Source of the DNA: Tatumella sp. JGM118
GTDB taxonomy: Bacteria > Pseudomonadota > Gammaproteobacteria > Enterobacterales > Enterobacteriaceae
DNA length: 64,000 nt
Assembly: GCF_018257515.1 (NCBI RefSeq)
Contig: NZ_JAERJR010000004.1
Location: forward strand, 62,001 to 126,000
Reading direction: 5' to 3'
Position numbers and translations under genes: made by a program. This document shows, piece after piece, positions 9,076 through 17,144 of the stretch. Within the stretch, counting starts at the first letter, position 1. Every line of letters begins with the position of its first letter. Under the pieces are notes generated by a model, which was not told the DNA's origin, searched no databases, and saw only the letters and a list, made by a program, of their open reading frames with translations.

Positions 9076-9122
9076 AAAAAGGCCACCTGAGTTGAATAGA
9101 TATTCAACAGGCAGCCATTTTA
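9076..9122 (-). terminator. terminator downstream of the ariR-like gene
   Basis: On the minus strand a long stem built on GTTGAATA/TATTCAAC (9091-9108), extended by CCTG/CAGG and GGC/GCC pairs, is followed by TTTTT. It lies 40 bp after the stop codon of the small gene at 9163. Confidence 0.75.
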
Positions 9123-9162
9123 TTTTTCTGTTACCGTAATCCTAATCTCTGAGCGCTATGAC

Positions 9163-9429
9163 TCAGATGTTTTTATCATCCGGTGTTTTCGCGACGATAA
9201 TTTCAAGGGCACCGCGTAAAACATCCAGCTGAACAGGATCAGAGGTATTTTCAAGCTCGGCGATCAGGTAAAGGATAATAGCTTTATTCGTCACTTTTCT
9301 GCCATGCATCACGATATCTGCGATAACAGCGTCGAGAACTTCCGTTTCTGCGGTTAATTTATCGCCTGCATTACGAAAGTGACGAGTAATCTCTGCTTCA
9401 TGAGTTGTCTGTTGCACGTTATTATCCAT
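9163..9429 (-). CDS. ariR: YmgB/AriR-family biofilm and acid-resistance regulator
   Basis: The 88-aa helical protein matches the AriR (YmgB) pattern: ITRHFRNAGDKLTAETEVL, a central NKAIILYLIAELENTSD and an ALEIIVAKTPDD end. E. coli AriR is 88 aa and is linked to biofilm control, acid resistance and Rcs phosphorelay signalling. It is the last gene of a three-gene set (ycgZ-, ymgA- and ariR-like, all minus strand) as in E. coli, followed by a terminator. The ribosome site is weak. Membership in the family is fairly sure; conserved function is assumed. Confidence 0.8.
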   Translation of the reverse strand: MDNNVQQTTHEAEITRHFRNAGDKLTAETEVLDAVIADIVMHGRKVTNKAIILYLIAELENTSDPVQLDVLRGALEIIVAKTPDDKNI

Positions 9430-9543
9430 TAGGTTAATTGACCAGAGGCTGAAAAATGTATTCAGCCGTAAAGTTTACGATGCAGGTCAGAGCCAGGCTC
9501 CATACCTGTCATCAGTCTTTAGTGATAAAAGCGAATACCGGAA

Positions 9544-9807
9544 CTAATGTTTTTGTATATCTTTTGAAGCCGGAATAGCTGATGTAGTCTTCGGCTCAGC
9601 TTCTCTCGCTGAAGAGAGGCTGGCTTTCACCTCTGCCAGTGCGCAGAAAAGTGCATGACTACGCTCAGGATTAACTTCCGCTGTTATCATTTGCCTGATA
9701 CGGCGAGCTAAAGCAGAACCATTCAGCGCCGCATTCACTTCCAGCAAAGACATGACTGCTTCGCCAAGGACGATTTCAGTTAGTTTTTCCTGTGAGTATT
9801 TTCGCAT
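9544..9807 (-). CDS. ymgA: YmgA-like small protein
   Basis: The 87-aa, mainly helical protein (IVLGEAVMSLLEVNAALN, then RRIRQMITAEV) lies between the ycgZ-like and ariR-like genes. Position, size and the N-terminal pattern resemble E. coli YmgA, a YcgZ/YmgB-family connector protein linked to Rcs signalling. Similarity is weaker than for its neighbours, so the symbol rests partly on synteny. The gaps of 107 and 114 bp to the flanking genes suggest a single transcript with spacers. Confidence 0.6.
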   Translation of the reverse strand: MRKYSQEKLTEIVLGEAVMSLLEVNAALNGSALARRIRQMITAEVNPERSHALFCALAEVKASLSSAREAEPKTTSAIPASKDIQKH

Positions 9808-9914
9808 CGCTATAATTCTGAATATCCTTTTCGGGAATAAAATTTATCTTTCAGACAACTAAGAATGAACAAAAGAATTCATTCATAACTTACCCGTCTC
9901 CGGAACCTGAGTAA

Positions 9915-10148
9915 TTACATCAGTAATCCAATCAGCTTCTGATAATGTTGCCCTTCATCTTCGGTCGCCGCATGGTCAATACGGGCGAGTAATGCGCCGC
10001 ACAGAGCTTTACGGTTGATATTTTTACCTTCGCTAAGGATCTCTAACACGATCTGGCCCAGCGTTTCCTGCTGTGAAAACTCTGCCGATCCGTTGAAATA
10101 ATTGATGATTTCACCTGCACTACCCGGACTGATTACATTCTGACGCAT
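9915..10148 (-). CDS. ycgZ: YcgZ-like regulatory small protein
   Basis: The 77-aa protein closely follows E. coli YcgZ: an SAGEIINYFNGS start, QQETLGQIVLEILSEGKN, NRKALCGALLARIDHA, and the HYQKLIGLLM end. In E. coli the ycgZ-ymgABC operon is induced at low temperature and by blue light through the MerR-like repressor BluR and the BLUF protein BluF, and it affects biofilm matrix genes through Rcs. AAGGGG lies 7 bases before the ATG. Upstream lie three regularly spaced TTGTACAG repeats that may be the operator. First gene of the operon. Confidence 0.85.
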   Translation of the reverse strand: MRQNVISPGSAGEIINYFNGSAEFSQQETLGQIVLEILSEGKNINRKALCGALLARIDHAATEDEGQHYQKLIGLLM

Positions 10149-10212
10149 GGTATGCCCCTTTAGTCGTTCATCGCCGAACCTGCTTGTTTGCCTGTGTTGT
10201 TCACCCGCAAAG

Positions 10213-10258
10213 TTGTACAGTTCCGATTAACTTGTACAGCAAATATAATCTTGTACAG
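10213..10258. promoter_or_regulatory. three TTGTACAG direct repeats at 19-bp period
   Basis: TTGTACAG occurs at 10213, 10232 and 10251, each exactly 19 bp from the next, 65-110 bp upstream of the ycgZ-like start codon and within the region divergent to the FUSC gene. The core TGTACA is palindromic. MerR-family light-responsive regulators of the CarH type are known to bind direct repeats fitting nTnTACAn, which this sequence fits, but at a different spacing. The E. coli counterpart operon is controlled by a MerR-like protein. An operator role is inferred. Confidence 0.6.
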
Positions 10259-10540
10259 TTTTTAGTTTTGTCAAAAAATGCTATTTTTATAACAATTATT
10301 TTTCATTACCCTATACGCTTTGAGTAAAAAATGATCATTCTTAGGCTCTCCTCCGCAGAGGTGAAAGAGGATGAGGGAGAGAAAGTTTTTTTAATCAACC
10401 AATTGAATTACAATAGAATTTAACTAAAAATCGTGAGGATTTTACAGGAGCTACGAAGGATTGCTTCCATTGACAGGTATCTATGTTACCTCATAATTAT
10501 CAGCCGAATCATCATGATTCTGAAAGGAATATTTAACTCT

Positions 10541-11560
10541 ATGAACCTGTCTGATCAAATCAAACATGACATCCGGCTGGGGTTGTTTTGCCTCCCGGTC
10601 ATGATAGCCATCTCTGTTACGGGCTTACTCTCAGGGCACGTTCCGGCGGCGAGCATTGCCGCGAGCGGTGCGATGACCCTTGCATTCGGTGCAAATAAGT
10701 CCTGGGGCGGATCTACCTTTGTGATGATGCTTATCACGACCTTGGGCCTGATGTTATCGGCCTGGATGGGGAGTATGGCAGGGAATGTGGTACCGCTCTA
10801 TATTGCAGGTGCACTATTTTATACCGGTCTGTATGTGATGATAGCCAACATCGATAGCAGTGCCTGGTGGATGATACAGCAGTGGGCTATTGCATATCTT
10901 ATCTCAGGCTATTATTCAGATAATGCAACTCAGGACCTGGGAAGGGCCGCTATGATAGGGCTGGGTGGCATGATACAAATGTTTTTCCTGGCTATCGTCT
11001 ACCAGCATACCTCATTCAGGTTGAAAAACCTTAACCCGCGCGCGTGGCTGACATTCCTCAAACGTAACGCCTTTCTTTACCGGCATAAATTACATTTACA
11101 GTGGTCCGTGTTGACCGGCGTGATGGCGATGTGTGCGGTAATGAGTACGGTACGGTTCTTTCACATGCCGAATGGCTACTGGGCAGGTATGACACTGTTG
11201 CTGTGTTTACGTAATAATTACCAGGATACTTTTGGCCGTGCCCGGAGCCGTGTGACAGGAACGTTACTGGGAGGCGTTACCGCAGCGTTAATGATTACCT
11301 ATTTTCAGCACCCGTGGTTTCTTGTCACCGCATTTATGGTGACAGGGTTTATCTCTTTTACCTTATCTTATTCACTGATATCTAAGTGTTACTGGCTGTA
11401 TAGTGCATTTATCACTATGACGGTTGTGTTTATGATTTCCAGTTTTACCGCACCGGAAACCGGTATTGCTGAACACCGGGTTGAAGCAACTCTGGTGGGC
11501 GGTTTTTTTGCCATTGCCGCATTCCTGATAACCCGGTGGGTAACGCACCGTAAGGTTTGA
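10541..11560 (+). CDS. FUSC-family inner-membrane protein
   Basis: The 339-aa integral membrane protein has two blocks of hydrophobic helices separated by a cytosolic segment (RLKNLNPRAWLTFLKRNA). This is the FUSC/aromatic-acid exporter layout seen in YccS/AaeB-type proteins. The second block has GYWAGMTLLLCLRNNYQDTFGRARSRVTGT..GG, the conserved FUSC_2 signature (AxR..GT..G). The start at 10541 (AGGA 11 bases upstream) is preferred, because longer forms from 10433 or 10514 add a charged tail without a site. It probably exports an organic anion or stress metabolite. It is divergent to the ycgZ set. The substrate is unknown. Confidence 0.75.
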   Translation: MNLSDQIKHDIRLGLFCLPVMIAISVTGLLSGHVPAASIAASGAMTLAFGANKSWGGSTFVMMLITTLGLMLSAWMGSMAGNVVPLYIAGALFYTGLYVMIANIDSSAWWMIQQWAIAYLISGYYSDNATQDLGRAAMIGLGGMIQMFFLAIVYQHTSFRLKNLNPRAWLTFLKRNAFLYRHKLHLQWSVLTGVMAMCAVMSTVRFFHMPNGYWAGMTLLLCLRNNYQDTFGRARSRVTGTLLGGVTAALMITYFQHPWFLVTAFMVTGFISFTLSYSLISKCYWLYSAFITMTVVFMISSFTAPETGIAEHRVEATLVGGFFAIAAFLITRWVTHRKV

Positions 11561-11568
11561 CCTTACGG
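11548..11568 (+). terminator. hairpin overlapping the FUSC stop codon
   Basis: CCGTAAGGT and ACCTTACGG form a 9-bp stem with a 3-base loop that includes the stop codon (11558-11560). No T run follows, so it may mark transcript end or stability rather than intrinsic termination. Confidence 0.4.
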
Positions 11569-11606
11569 CGTAAAATTACCGCGGGAGAATAACACTGAAA
11601 CTTACC

Positions 11607-11639
11607 GGCCTGAGTCCGGTGAAGTGCCGGACTCAGGCC
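11607..11639. repeat. perfect 13-bp inverted repeat
   Basis: GGCCTGAGTCCGG and CCGGACTCAGGCC are separated by 7 bases. It lies between the FUSC gene and the minus-strand small gene, in convergent position. A very stable hairpin on either strand without a T tract. It may act as a bidirectional terminator or transcript barrier. Confidence 0.7.
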
Positions 11640-11840
11640 TGAATAGCCAACGGATATAAACCGCTCACTTTATGGTATGAGTTCAGCCGGGCGGGTTTCC
11701 GTGGTCTGTAACCTGTGATCCCGCGTTAACCCGTCCGCCAGCCCCTTACCTCCGCCACTTCTCTTCGGCCCCGCAGGCAGCTCCCGTCACTGGCTGCCGG
11801 GATATGCTAACGGGTGGAATAATTCAGCATTTATCGTGTT

Positions 11841-12197
11841 TTAGTTACCGGAATGCATTAACTGACGGCAGACAGTGCTGTCCTGCCTTGCCTGTTGCTG
11901 CTGTTCGCTGCTCAGTGTTTTCCAGTGTTTTATGACGGCATCGGCAGCAGCATCGTCATATTTTGTTTTAGTGAGTGCGTAATCTGAATCCGACTGTGCC
12001 ACCGTCTTTTTCATTACCGAGGGTAAATTCCCGGTCGGGGTATTTTGCGGGTTGCCGACGATCAGACAGAGCAGAGAACTGTAATAACTGTAGGATTCCG
12101 GGGAAACTTTTTTAGGCCAGAACCACCCTGCGATGATGATCAGGAGAAAGCATAACAGCAGTAAATTGCGGCGGCGGGCGCGGAGTGATGATTTCAT
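11841..12197 (-). CDS. small membrane-anchored protein of unknown function
   Basis: The 118-aa protein has a basic start (MKSSLRARRRN) and one hydrophobic segment (LLLLCFLLIIIAGWFW, about residues 12-28), followed by a polar, probably periplasmic, alanine/glutamine-rich region ending in CRQLMHSGN. This is a type II signal-anchor layout. AGGAA lies about 11 bases before the chosen ATG; an upstream ATG at 12242 lacks a site. No family was recognised. It is divergent to the PQQ dehydrogenase across about 230 bp, so it could share regulation, but nothing in the sequence gives its role. Confidence 0.55.
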   Translation of the reverse strand: MKSSLRARRRNLLLLCFLLIIIAGWFWPKKVSPESYSYYSSLLCLIVGNPQNTPTGNLPSVMKKTVAQSDSDYALTKTKYDDAAADAVIKHWKTLSSEQQQQARQDSTVCRQLMHSGN

Positions 12198-12428
12198 AAG
12201 ATGATAATTTCCTGAAAAATACATCACAAGATCATAACACAATAGTATATCTGAAGATTAAATCGCGACGCTGTCTCTCGGTCAGACAGCCTGGCAGAGA
12301 CGATTTTTCAGCGACCTGTTCTCTGTTTGTAATTGTTTTGTGATTTTGTTTTTCATTTGTTTTATTTATGTTTGTTTTATGTTTTTAAATGTATACTCCC
12401 GGGGCTATTTCTTTTCAGGGGTTACATG

Positions 12429-14867
12429 ATGAAATTATTATCAAAAAAGAGACCACTTTGGTTAAGGCTGGGGAGCTTGATTCTCGGCCTTTTGCTGATC
12501 GCGACGGCCCTGTTTTTTATTATTGGCGGCGTCAGGCTCGTTAGCCTGGGGGGGAGCGGGTATTTCCTGATTTCCGGTGTGTTTATGCTGATCAGCGGGG
12601 TACTCCTCCTTCGTCTGCGCTCGTCAGGTGCAGCACTTTATCTGCTGACGATGCTGGGCACGCTCATCTGGGCTATCGCTGATGCAGGCTTAAATTTCTG
12701 GCCATTAATCTCCCGTCTGATGTTCCCCGGTGGCCTGGCGATTCTGGCATTTTTCCTGCTGCCTTCGTTACGTCATTATGAAAACCGTTCTTCTGCCTGG
12801 AAATGGGCCTATGTACCGGGGACGCTTGCCATTGCAGCGTTTATTGCGGCCTTTGCCGGCATGTTTGTTCCTCATGATCCGGTGGAATTTTCAGGGCAGG
12901 AGAGACCCCTTGTCCCGGTGGCTAAAAATGAGATGCAGAAAAACTGGGAAAACTACGGCAATACGCCGGGTGGCAGCCGCTTTGTCGCGCTGGATCAAAT
13001 CAACCGTAATAACATTTCTGAACTTAAACCGGCCTGGACCTTCCACACCGGCGATACGCCGCTGAGCCCGGATGGCAACGGTGCGGAAGACCAGCAAACC
13101 CCTCTGCAGGTCGGGGATAAAGTCTTCCTGTGTACTCCGCACAATAACGTGATTGCCGTTGATGCCGATAGCGGCAAGCAGATCTGGAAAGCCGAAATCA
13201 ACGCAAAATCTTCCGTATGGATGCGTTGCCGTGGTCTGGCCTATTTTGATGCCACACAGCCGGTTCCTCAGCCAACCGTTCCGGGCAGTGTTCCGCCGGC
13301 ACCGGTAGCCGCGGTGGATGCCGGTGGATGTCAGCGTCGTATTCTGATGAATACCATCGATGACCGCCTGATTGCTCTGAATGCCGATAACGGCCAGTTC
13401 TGTCAGGACTTCGGTAACAAAGGGACGGTTAACCTGCTGGAAGGCATGGGCCATGCACCGGACCCGCAGTATGTGCTGACTTCAGCACCGACACTGGCAG
13501 GCACGACGGTTGTGGTGGGCGGACGAGTTTCCGATAACGTCAGTACCGATATGCCGGGCGGCGTGATCCGCGGTTATGACGTGGTCACCGGTCAGTTACG
13601 CTGGGCATTCGATACCGGAAATAATCATCCGAATGCGGTGCTGAAAGCGGGTGAACATTACGCGCGCAGTACCCCGAACTCCTGGGCACCGATGTCCTAT
13701 GATCCGTCGATGAACACCGTCTTTATGCCGATGGGCAGCTCCTCGGTGGATATCTGGGGGGCAAACCGTACGCCACTGGATCATAAATACGGTGCGTCCA
13801 TTCTGGCGGTAGATGCGACCACCGGTAAAGAAAAATGGGTCTATCAGACCGTCCACAATGATCTGTGGGACTTTGATATTCCCATGCAACCTGGCCTGAT
13901 TAACTTTAAAACCAGTGAGGGTATCGAAAAACCGGCCGTGGTGGTCGGTACCAAGGCGGGGCAGATTTATGTGCTGGATCGCCTGACCGGTCAGCCGCTG
14001 ACTAAGGTTGAAAATGTCAGTGTGAAAGGAGGTGGGATCCCGGGTGAACAGTACAGCTATACGCAACCACGTTCTGTCGGAATGCCACAGATTGGCGCAC
14101 AGACACTGAAAGAATCAGATATGTGGGGGGCCACGCCGTTTGATCAGCTGGTCTGTCGTATCAGTTTCAAATCAATGCGCTATAACGGGCTGTACACCGC
14201 CCCCGGGACGGATGTTTCACTGAGCTTCCCGGGATCACTGGGGGGGATGAACTGGGGCAGTATTTCTACCGACCCGGTCAATCACTATATCTTCGTGAAT
14301 GATATGCGTCTGGGCTTATGGCAACAGCTGATTAAAGCGGATCCGAAAGCACAAACCGGGGTGAATACCGGCGGGGAGGCCGTGAATACCGGGATGGGCG
14401 CGGTGCCGATGAAAGGGGCCCCTTATTCGGTGAATAAGAACCGCTTTATGTCTCCGCTGGGTATTCCTTGTCAGGCGCCGCCATTCGGTACGCTGAGTGC
14501 TATCGATATGAATACGCGGAAAATCGTCTGGCAGGTCCCGGTAGGGACGGTACAGGATACCGGTCCTTTCGGTATTAAAATGAAGATGAAAATGCCGATC
14601 GGTATGCCTACCCTGGGCGGTACTCTGGCCACACAAGGCGGGCTGGTGTTTATCGCCGGGACCCAGGATTATTACCTGAGAGCATTTGACAGCTCGACCG
14701 GGAAAGAAGTGTGGAAAGCCCGCTTACCGGTCGGCAGTCAGGGGGGACCGATGAGTTATATTTCTCCGAAAACCGGCCGACAATATATTCTTATCACGGC
14801 CGGCGGGGCGCGTCAGTCACCTGACCGCGGTGATTACGTCATCGCGTACTCTCTCGACGGTAAGTAA
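12429..14867 (+). CDS. membrane-bound PQQ-dependent dehydrogenase, glucose/quinate/shikimate family
   Basis: The 812-aa quinoprotein oxidises a sugar or cyclitol in the periplasm and passes electrons to ubiquinone. Residues 1-145 carry five hydrophobic segments as in E. coli Gcd. The periplasmic part is an eight-bladed propeller with GGSRFVALDQINRNN, the HNDLWDFDIP block holding the catalytic Asp, WGATPFDQLVCR, and tryptophan docking repeats (GLVFIAGTQDYYLRAFDSS). The C-terminus GGARQSPDRGDYVIAY resembles quinate/shikimate dehydrogenases more than Gcd, so the substrate is left open. AGGGG lies 7 bases before the chosen ATG (another ATG is 3 bases upstream). No PQQ synthesis genes are in the window. 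Confidence 0.9.
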   Translation: MKLLSKKRPLWLRLGSLILGLLLIATALFFIIGGVRLVSLGGSGYFLISGVFMLISGVLLLRLRSSGAALYLLTMLGTLIWAIADAGLNFWPLISRLMFPGGLAILAFFLLPSLRHYENRSSAWKWAYVPGTLAIAAFIAAFAGMFVPHDPVEFSGQERPLVPVAKNEMQKNWENYGNTPGGSRFVALDQINRNNISELKPAWTFHTGDTPLSPDGNGAEDQQTPLQVGDKVFLCTPHNNVIAVDADSGKQIWKAEINAKSSVWMRCRGLAYFDATQPVPQPTVPGSVPPAPVAAVDAGGCQRRILMNTIDDRLIALNADNGQFCQDFGNKGTVNLLEGMGHAPDPQYVLTSAPTLAGTTVVVGGRVSDNVSTDMPGGVIRGYDVVTGQLRWAFDTGNNHPNAVLKAGEHYARSTPNSWAPMSYDPSMNTVFMPMGSSSVDIWGANRTPLDHKYGASILAVDATTGKEKWVYQTVHNDLWDFDIPMQPGLINFKTSEGIEKPAVVVGTKAGQIYVLDRLTGQPLTKVENVSVKGGGIPGEQYSYTQPRSVGMPQIGAQTLKESDMWGATPFDQLVCRISFKSMRYNGLYTAPGTDVSLSFPGSLGGMNWGSISTDPVNHYIFVNDMRLGLWQQLIKADPKAQTGVNTGGEAVNTGMGAVPMKGAPYSVNKNRFMSPLGIPCQAPPFGTLSAIDMNTRKIVWQVPVGTVQDTGPFGIKMKMKMPIGMPTLGGTLATQGGLVFIAGTQDYYLRAFDSSTGKEVWKARLPVGSQGGPMSYISPKTGRQYILITAGGARQSPDRGDYVIAYSLDGK

Positions 14868-14880
14868 CTGACCAGCTATC

Positions 14881-14907
14881 AGCCCCCGCACAGCGGGGGC
14901 TTTTTTT
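14881..14907 (+). terminator. terminator of the PQQ dehydrogenase gene
   Basis: Stem AGCCCCCGC/GCGGGGGCT with a 3-base loop and seven T, 13 bp after the stop codon. It touches the 3' end of the convergent mgtE. Confidence 0.93.
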
Positions 14908-16339
14908 AATGCAGCAGAAAGAGTGTTGCCAGTCCCAGGAAAATAAAAAAGCCGCCGGTATCGGTCATTGCCGTGATCAGCACACTGGACCCGACCGCCG
15001 GGTCGCGTTTTAGTTTGGTCATAATCAGCGGGATCATCACGCCCATAAAGGCTGCCAGCAGTAAATTCAGGATCATGGCCAGCATCATAACGCCGCCCAT
15101 CGCCAGGTCATGGTACATCAGCCAGGTGATCCCCCCCATCATCCCGCCCCATAAAATCCCATTGATCAGGGCGACCCCTAATTCACGCAAAAACAGAAAG
15201 GAAAAGTTCCCCGGCTCGACCTGACGCAGTGCCAGCGCCCTGACTATCATGGTAATGGTCTGGTTGCCTGTGTTTCCTCCGATACCGGCGACAATCGGCA
15301 TCAGCGTTGCCAGTGCCACCAGATGAGCGATGGTATTTTCAAACAGACCAATCACGCGGGATGCCACAAAGGCGGTACATAAGTTCAGTGCCAGCCAGGC
15401 ACAACGGTTACGTACGGCTTTAGTTACCGGCGCAAACACATCTTCTTCCTGACTGACGCCCCCCATATTACGAATATTGTTTTCGTTTTTCTGATTTACC
15501 AGGTCGATAATATCTTCGATAGCAATACGACCGATTAACTGCTGTCCGGCACCGGTGACTGCTGCAGATATCAGGTTATAACGCTCAAACGCACTGGCGG
15601 CATCCTCCCCCTTATCTTCCAGCTGAAACGTGACCGGGTCTCTGTTCATAACCTCACTGACCTGCTGTTCCGGGTTATGGAGTAAAATATCGGTCAGCAT
15701 CAGTTCACCCAGCAGGGTGTTTTTATCATCGGTGACAAATAGCTTATCGGTTCCTGCCGGGATTTTTCCTTTGCGCCGTAAAAAGCGCTGGACGACCCCG
15801 AGACGGATATCCCCGCGGACGGTAATAAAATTAAAGTCCATCACCCGGGCCACACCGTCGACATCGTTTCTGATGATGTTTAACAGGTCGGCACGCTGAC
15901 GCGGTTTCAGGGTGGTTAACAGGCGTCCGGTCAGATCCCGGGATAAAAACCGGGCCAGCCAGGCCTGATCATCAAGATCCAGTGGTTCAATGGCCCGTAA
16001 CAGCGCTTTATCGCTCATTCCATCGGTCAGGCTTTCACGGATATTGTCTGCCGCCTCAACCAGAATTTGTCCCCGACGTTCCACCGGCACCAGTTGCCAG
16101 AGAGCCTGGCGGGCATCTTCCGGTAATGATTCCAGGATATCGGCCATATCCGCCGCATGCAGATCGCGGCATGCGGCCTCCAGTAACTGGCATTTTGCGC
16201 TCAGATGAGCATCAGCAGCTAAACGGGGATTATCAGAAACACCTTTCAGCAGTGCCGAAATGAGAGAAGGCTCATTCAGTAAGGTACTGATGATCAGGTG
16301 GCGTTTTTGCTGCAATGTCTGGGCATGTAATGCGGACAT
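14906..16339 (-). CDS. mgtE: MgtE-type magnesium transporter
   Basis: The 477-aa protein has the MgtE layout: an N-terminal superhelical domain (LEAACRDLHAADMADILESL), a CBS pair (VMNRDPVTFQLE, GRIAIEDIIDLV) that senses cytosolic Mg2+, and five C-terminal transmembrane helices. The pore signature is LMPIVAGIGGNTGNQT. It carries Mg2+ (sometimes Co2+) as a gated channel. The start at 16339 has AGGA at 6 bases and is preferred to 16357. It follows tehB by 167 bp in the same direction, and no M-box or other Mg2+ riboswitch was recognised in that gap. MgtE is absent from E. coli K-12 but common in related enterobacteria. Confidence 0.93.
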   Translation of the reverse strand: MSALHAQTLQQKRHLIISTLLNEPSLISALLKGVSDNPRLAADAHLSAKCQLLEAACRDLHAADMADILESLPEDARQALWQLVPVERRGQILVEAADNIRESLTDGMSDKALLRAIEPLDLDDQAWLARFLSRDLTGRLLTTLKPRQRADLLNIIRNDVDGVARVMDFNFITVRGDIRLGVVQRFLRRKGKIPAGTDKLFVTDDKNTLLGELMLTDILLHNPEQQVSEVMNRDPVTFQLEDKGEDAASAFERYNLISAAVTGAGQQLIGRIAIEDIIDLVNQKNENNIRNMGGVSQEEDVFAPVTKAVRNRCAWLALNLCTAFVASRVIGLFENTIAHLVALATLMPIVAGIGGNTGNQTITMIVRALALRQVEPGNFSFLFLRELGVALINGILWGGMMGGITWLMYHDLAMGGVMMLAMILNLLLAAFMGVMIPLIMTKLKRDPAVGSSVLITAMTDTGGFFIFLGLATLFLLH

Positions 16340-16506
16340 AAAACATCCTTTGTTCATAAATCAGAAGTAACAATTGTAGCCTTTACGGTGAAAATCGCTC
16401 AGGCGGCAAAGGGGAAAGGGTATTCAGTGGGCTGGCGCAGCGGGGAACGAGGGAAGTCAACGGCGCACCTGTCAGCCGTTTCCGGCGGACAGGCGGCAGG
16501 CCGGGG

Positions 16507-17130
16507 TTACTTGATAGACGTTTTCTGTGCCAGCAGGGTGGCAAACCGCATGCGGATACGCTGACCCGTGGCATCCCGTTTATGCAGTTCGCCGTGATGT
16601 TCGTTGTATTTCAGGATATGCCAGTTACGGTAGTAGTGGCTGAGTTCACCGGATTTGAACGTAAACGGGAAGTCCAGCGGGCAGGGCGTATCCGCCGTAT
16701 CCATGGCCGAGACAATCAGATTAAATCCCTCTTTTGCCGTGGCTGCCTGCATATCGGCAATCAGGCGGGGGATAGTCTGCGGTTGCAGAAACATCATGAC
16801 CACCGTCGACATGACCAGCTGATAGCTGCCATTAAAGCGATGCTGATTTAAATCCACCGGGTGGCAGTCAATGCCGGTCAGTTGTTCCTGGTCAATAATC
16901 TGCTGCAGATGCGCCAGACTGGCGGGATTATTGTCCCAGCCGGTCACATCAAACCCGTGGCTGTTCAGATAAAGCATGTTCCGGCCGCGGCCACAGCCGA
17001 TATCCAGGGCACGTCCCGCAGAAAGATGCGGGAGTGCGGCACAGAGTTCAGAGTGTGGCAGAGTAAGCTGGTACTTCTCTGCAAAATAATCGTCAGCGAA
17101 ACGACCGGCACTGGCAGATTTTTCGTCCAT
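16507..17130 (-). CDS. tehB: tellurite resistance methyltransferase TehB
   Basis: The 207-aa SAM-dependent methyltransferase corresponds to E. coli TehB, which detoxifies tellurite (and probably selenite) by methylation. Motif I is LDIGCGRGRNMLYL; the DNNPAS acidic loop, STVVMMFLQPQTIPRLI and AMDTADTPC..FPF.FK.GEL follow, as in TehB. It lacks the N-terminal cupin-like domain found in some homologues but has about 10 extra residues before the DDYFAEKYQLT core. It starts only 14 bp after ppx, so it is probably cotranscribed with ppk-ppx, an arrangement that would tie it to phosphate or stress metabolism. tehA is not seen. Confidence 0.9.
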   Translation of the reverse strand: MDEKSASAGRFADDYFAEKYQLTLPHSELCAALPHLSAGRALDIGCGRGRNMLYLNSHGFDVTGWDNNPASLAHLQQIIDQEQLTGIDCHPVDLNQHRFNGSYQLVMSTVVMMFLQPQTIPRLIADMQAATAKEGFNLIVSAMDTADTPCPLDFPFTFKSGELSHYYRNWHILKYNEHHGELHKRDATGQRIRMRFATLLAQKTSIK

Positions 17131-17144
17131 GGGGATTCCTTCGT

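Noticed and set aside
12333-12428. N-terminal extension of the PQQ dehydrogenase
   Set aside because: The upstream codons are open but T-rich promoter-like DNA; the ribosome site (AGGGG) sits just before 12426/12429 and the family begins there.
16340-16506. Possible Mg2+ riboswitch (M-box) before mgtE
   Set aside because: The gap is only 167 bp and none of the conserved M-box segments could be seen.
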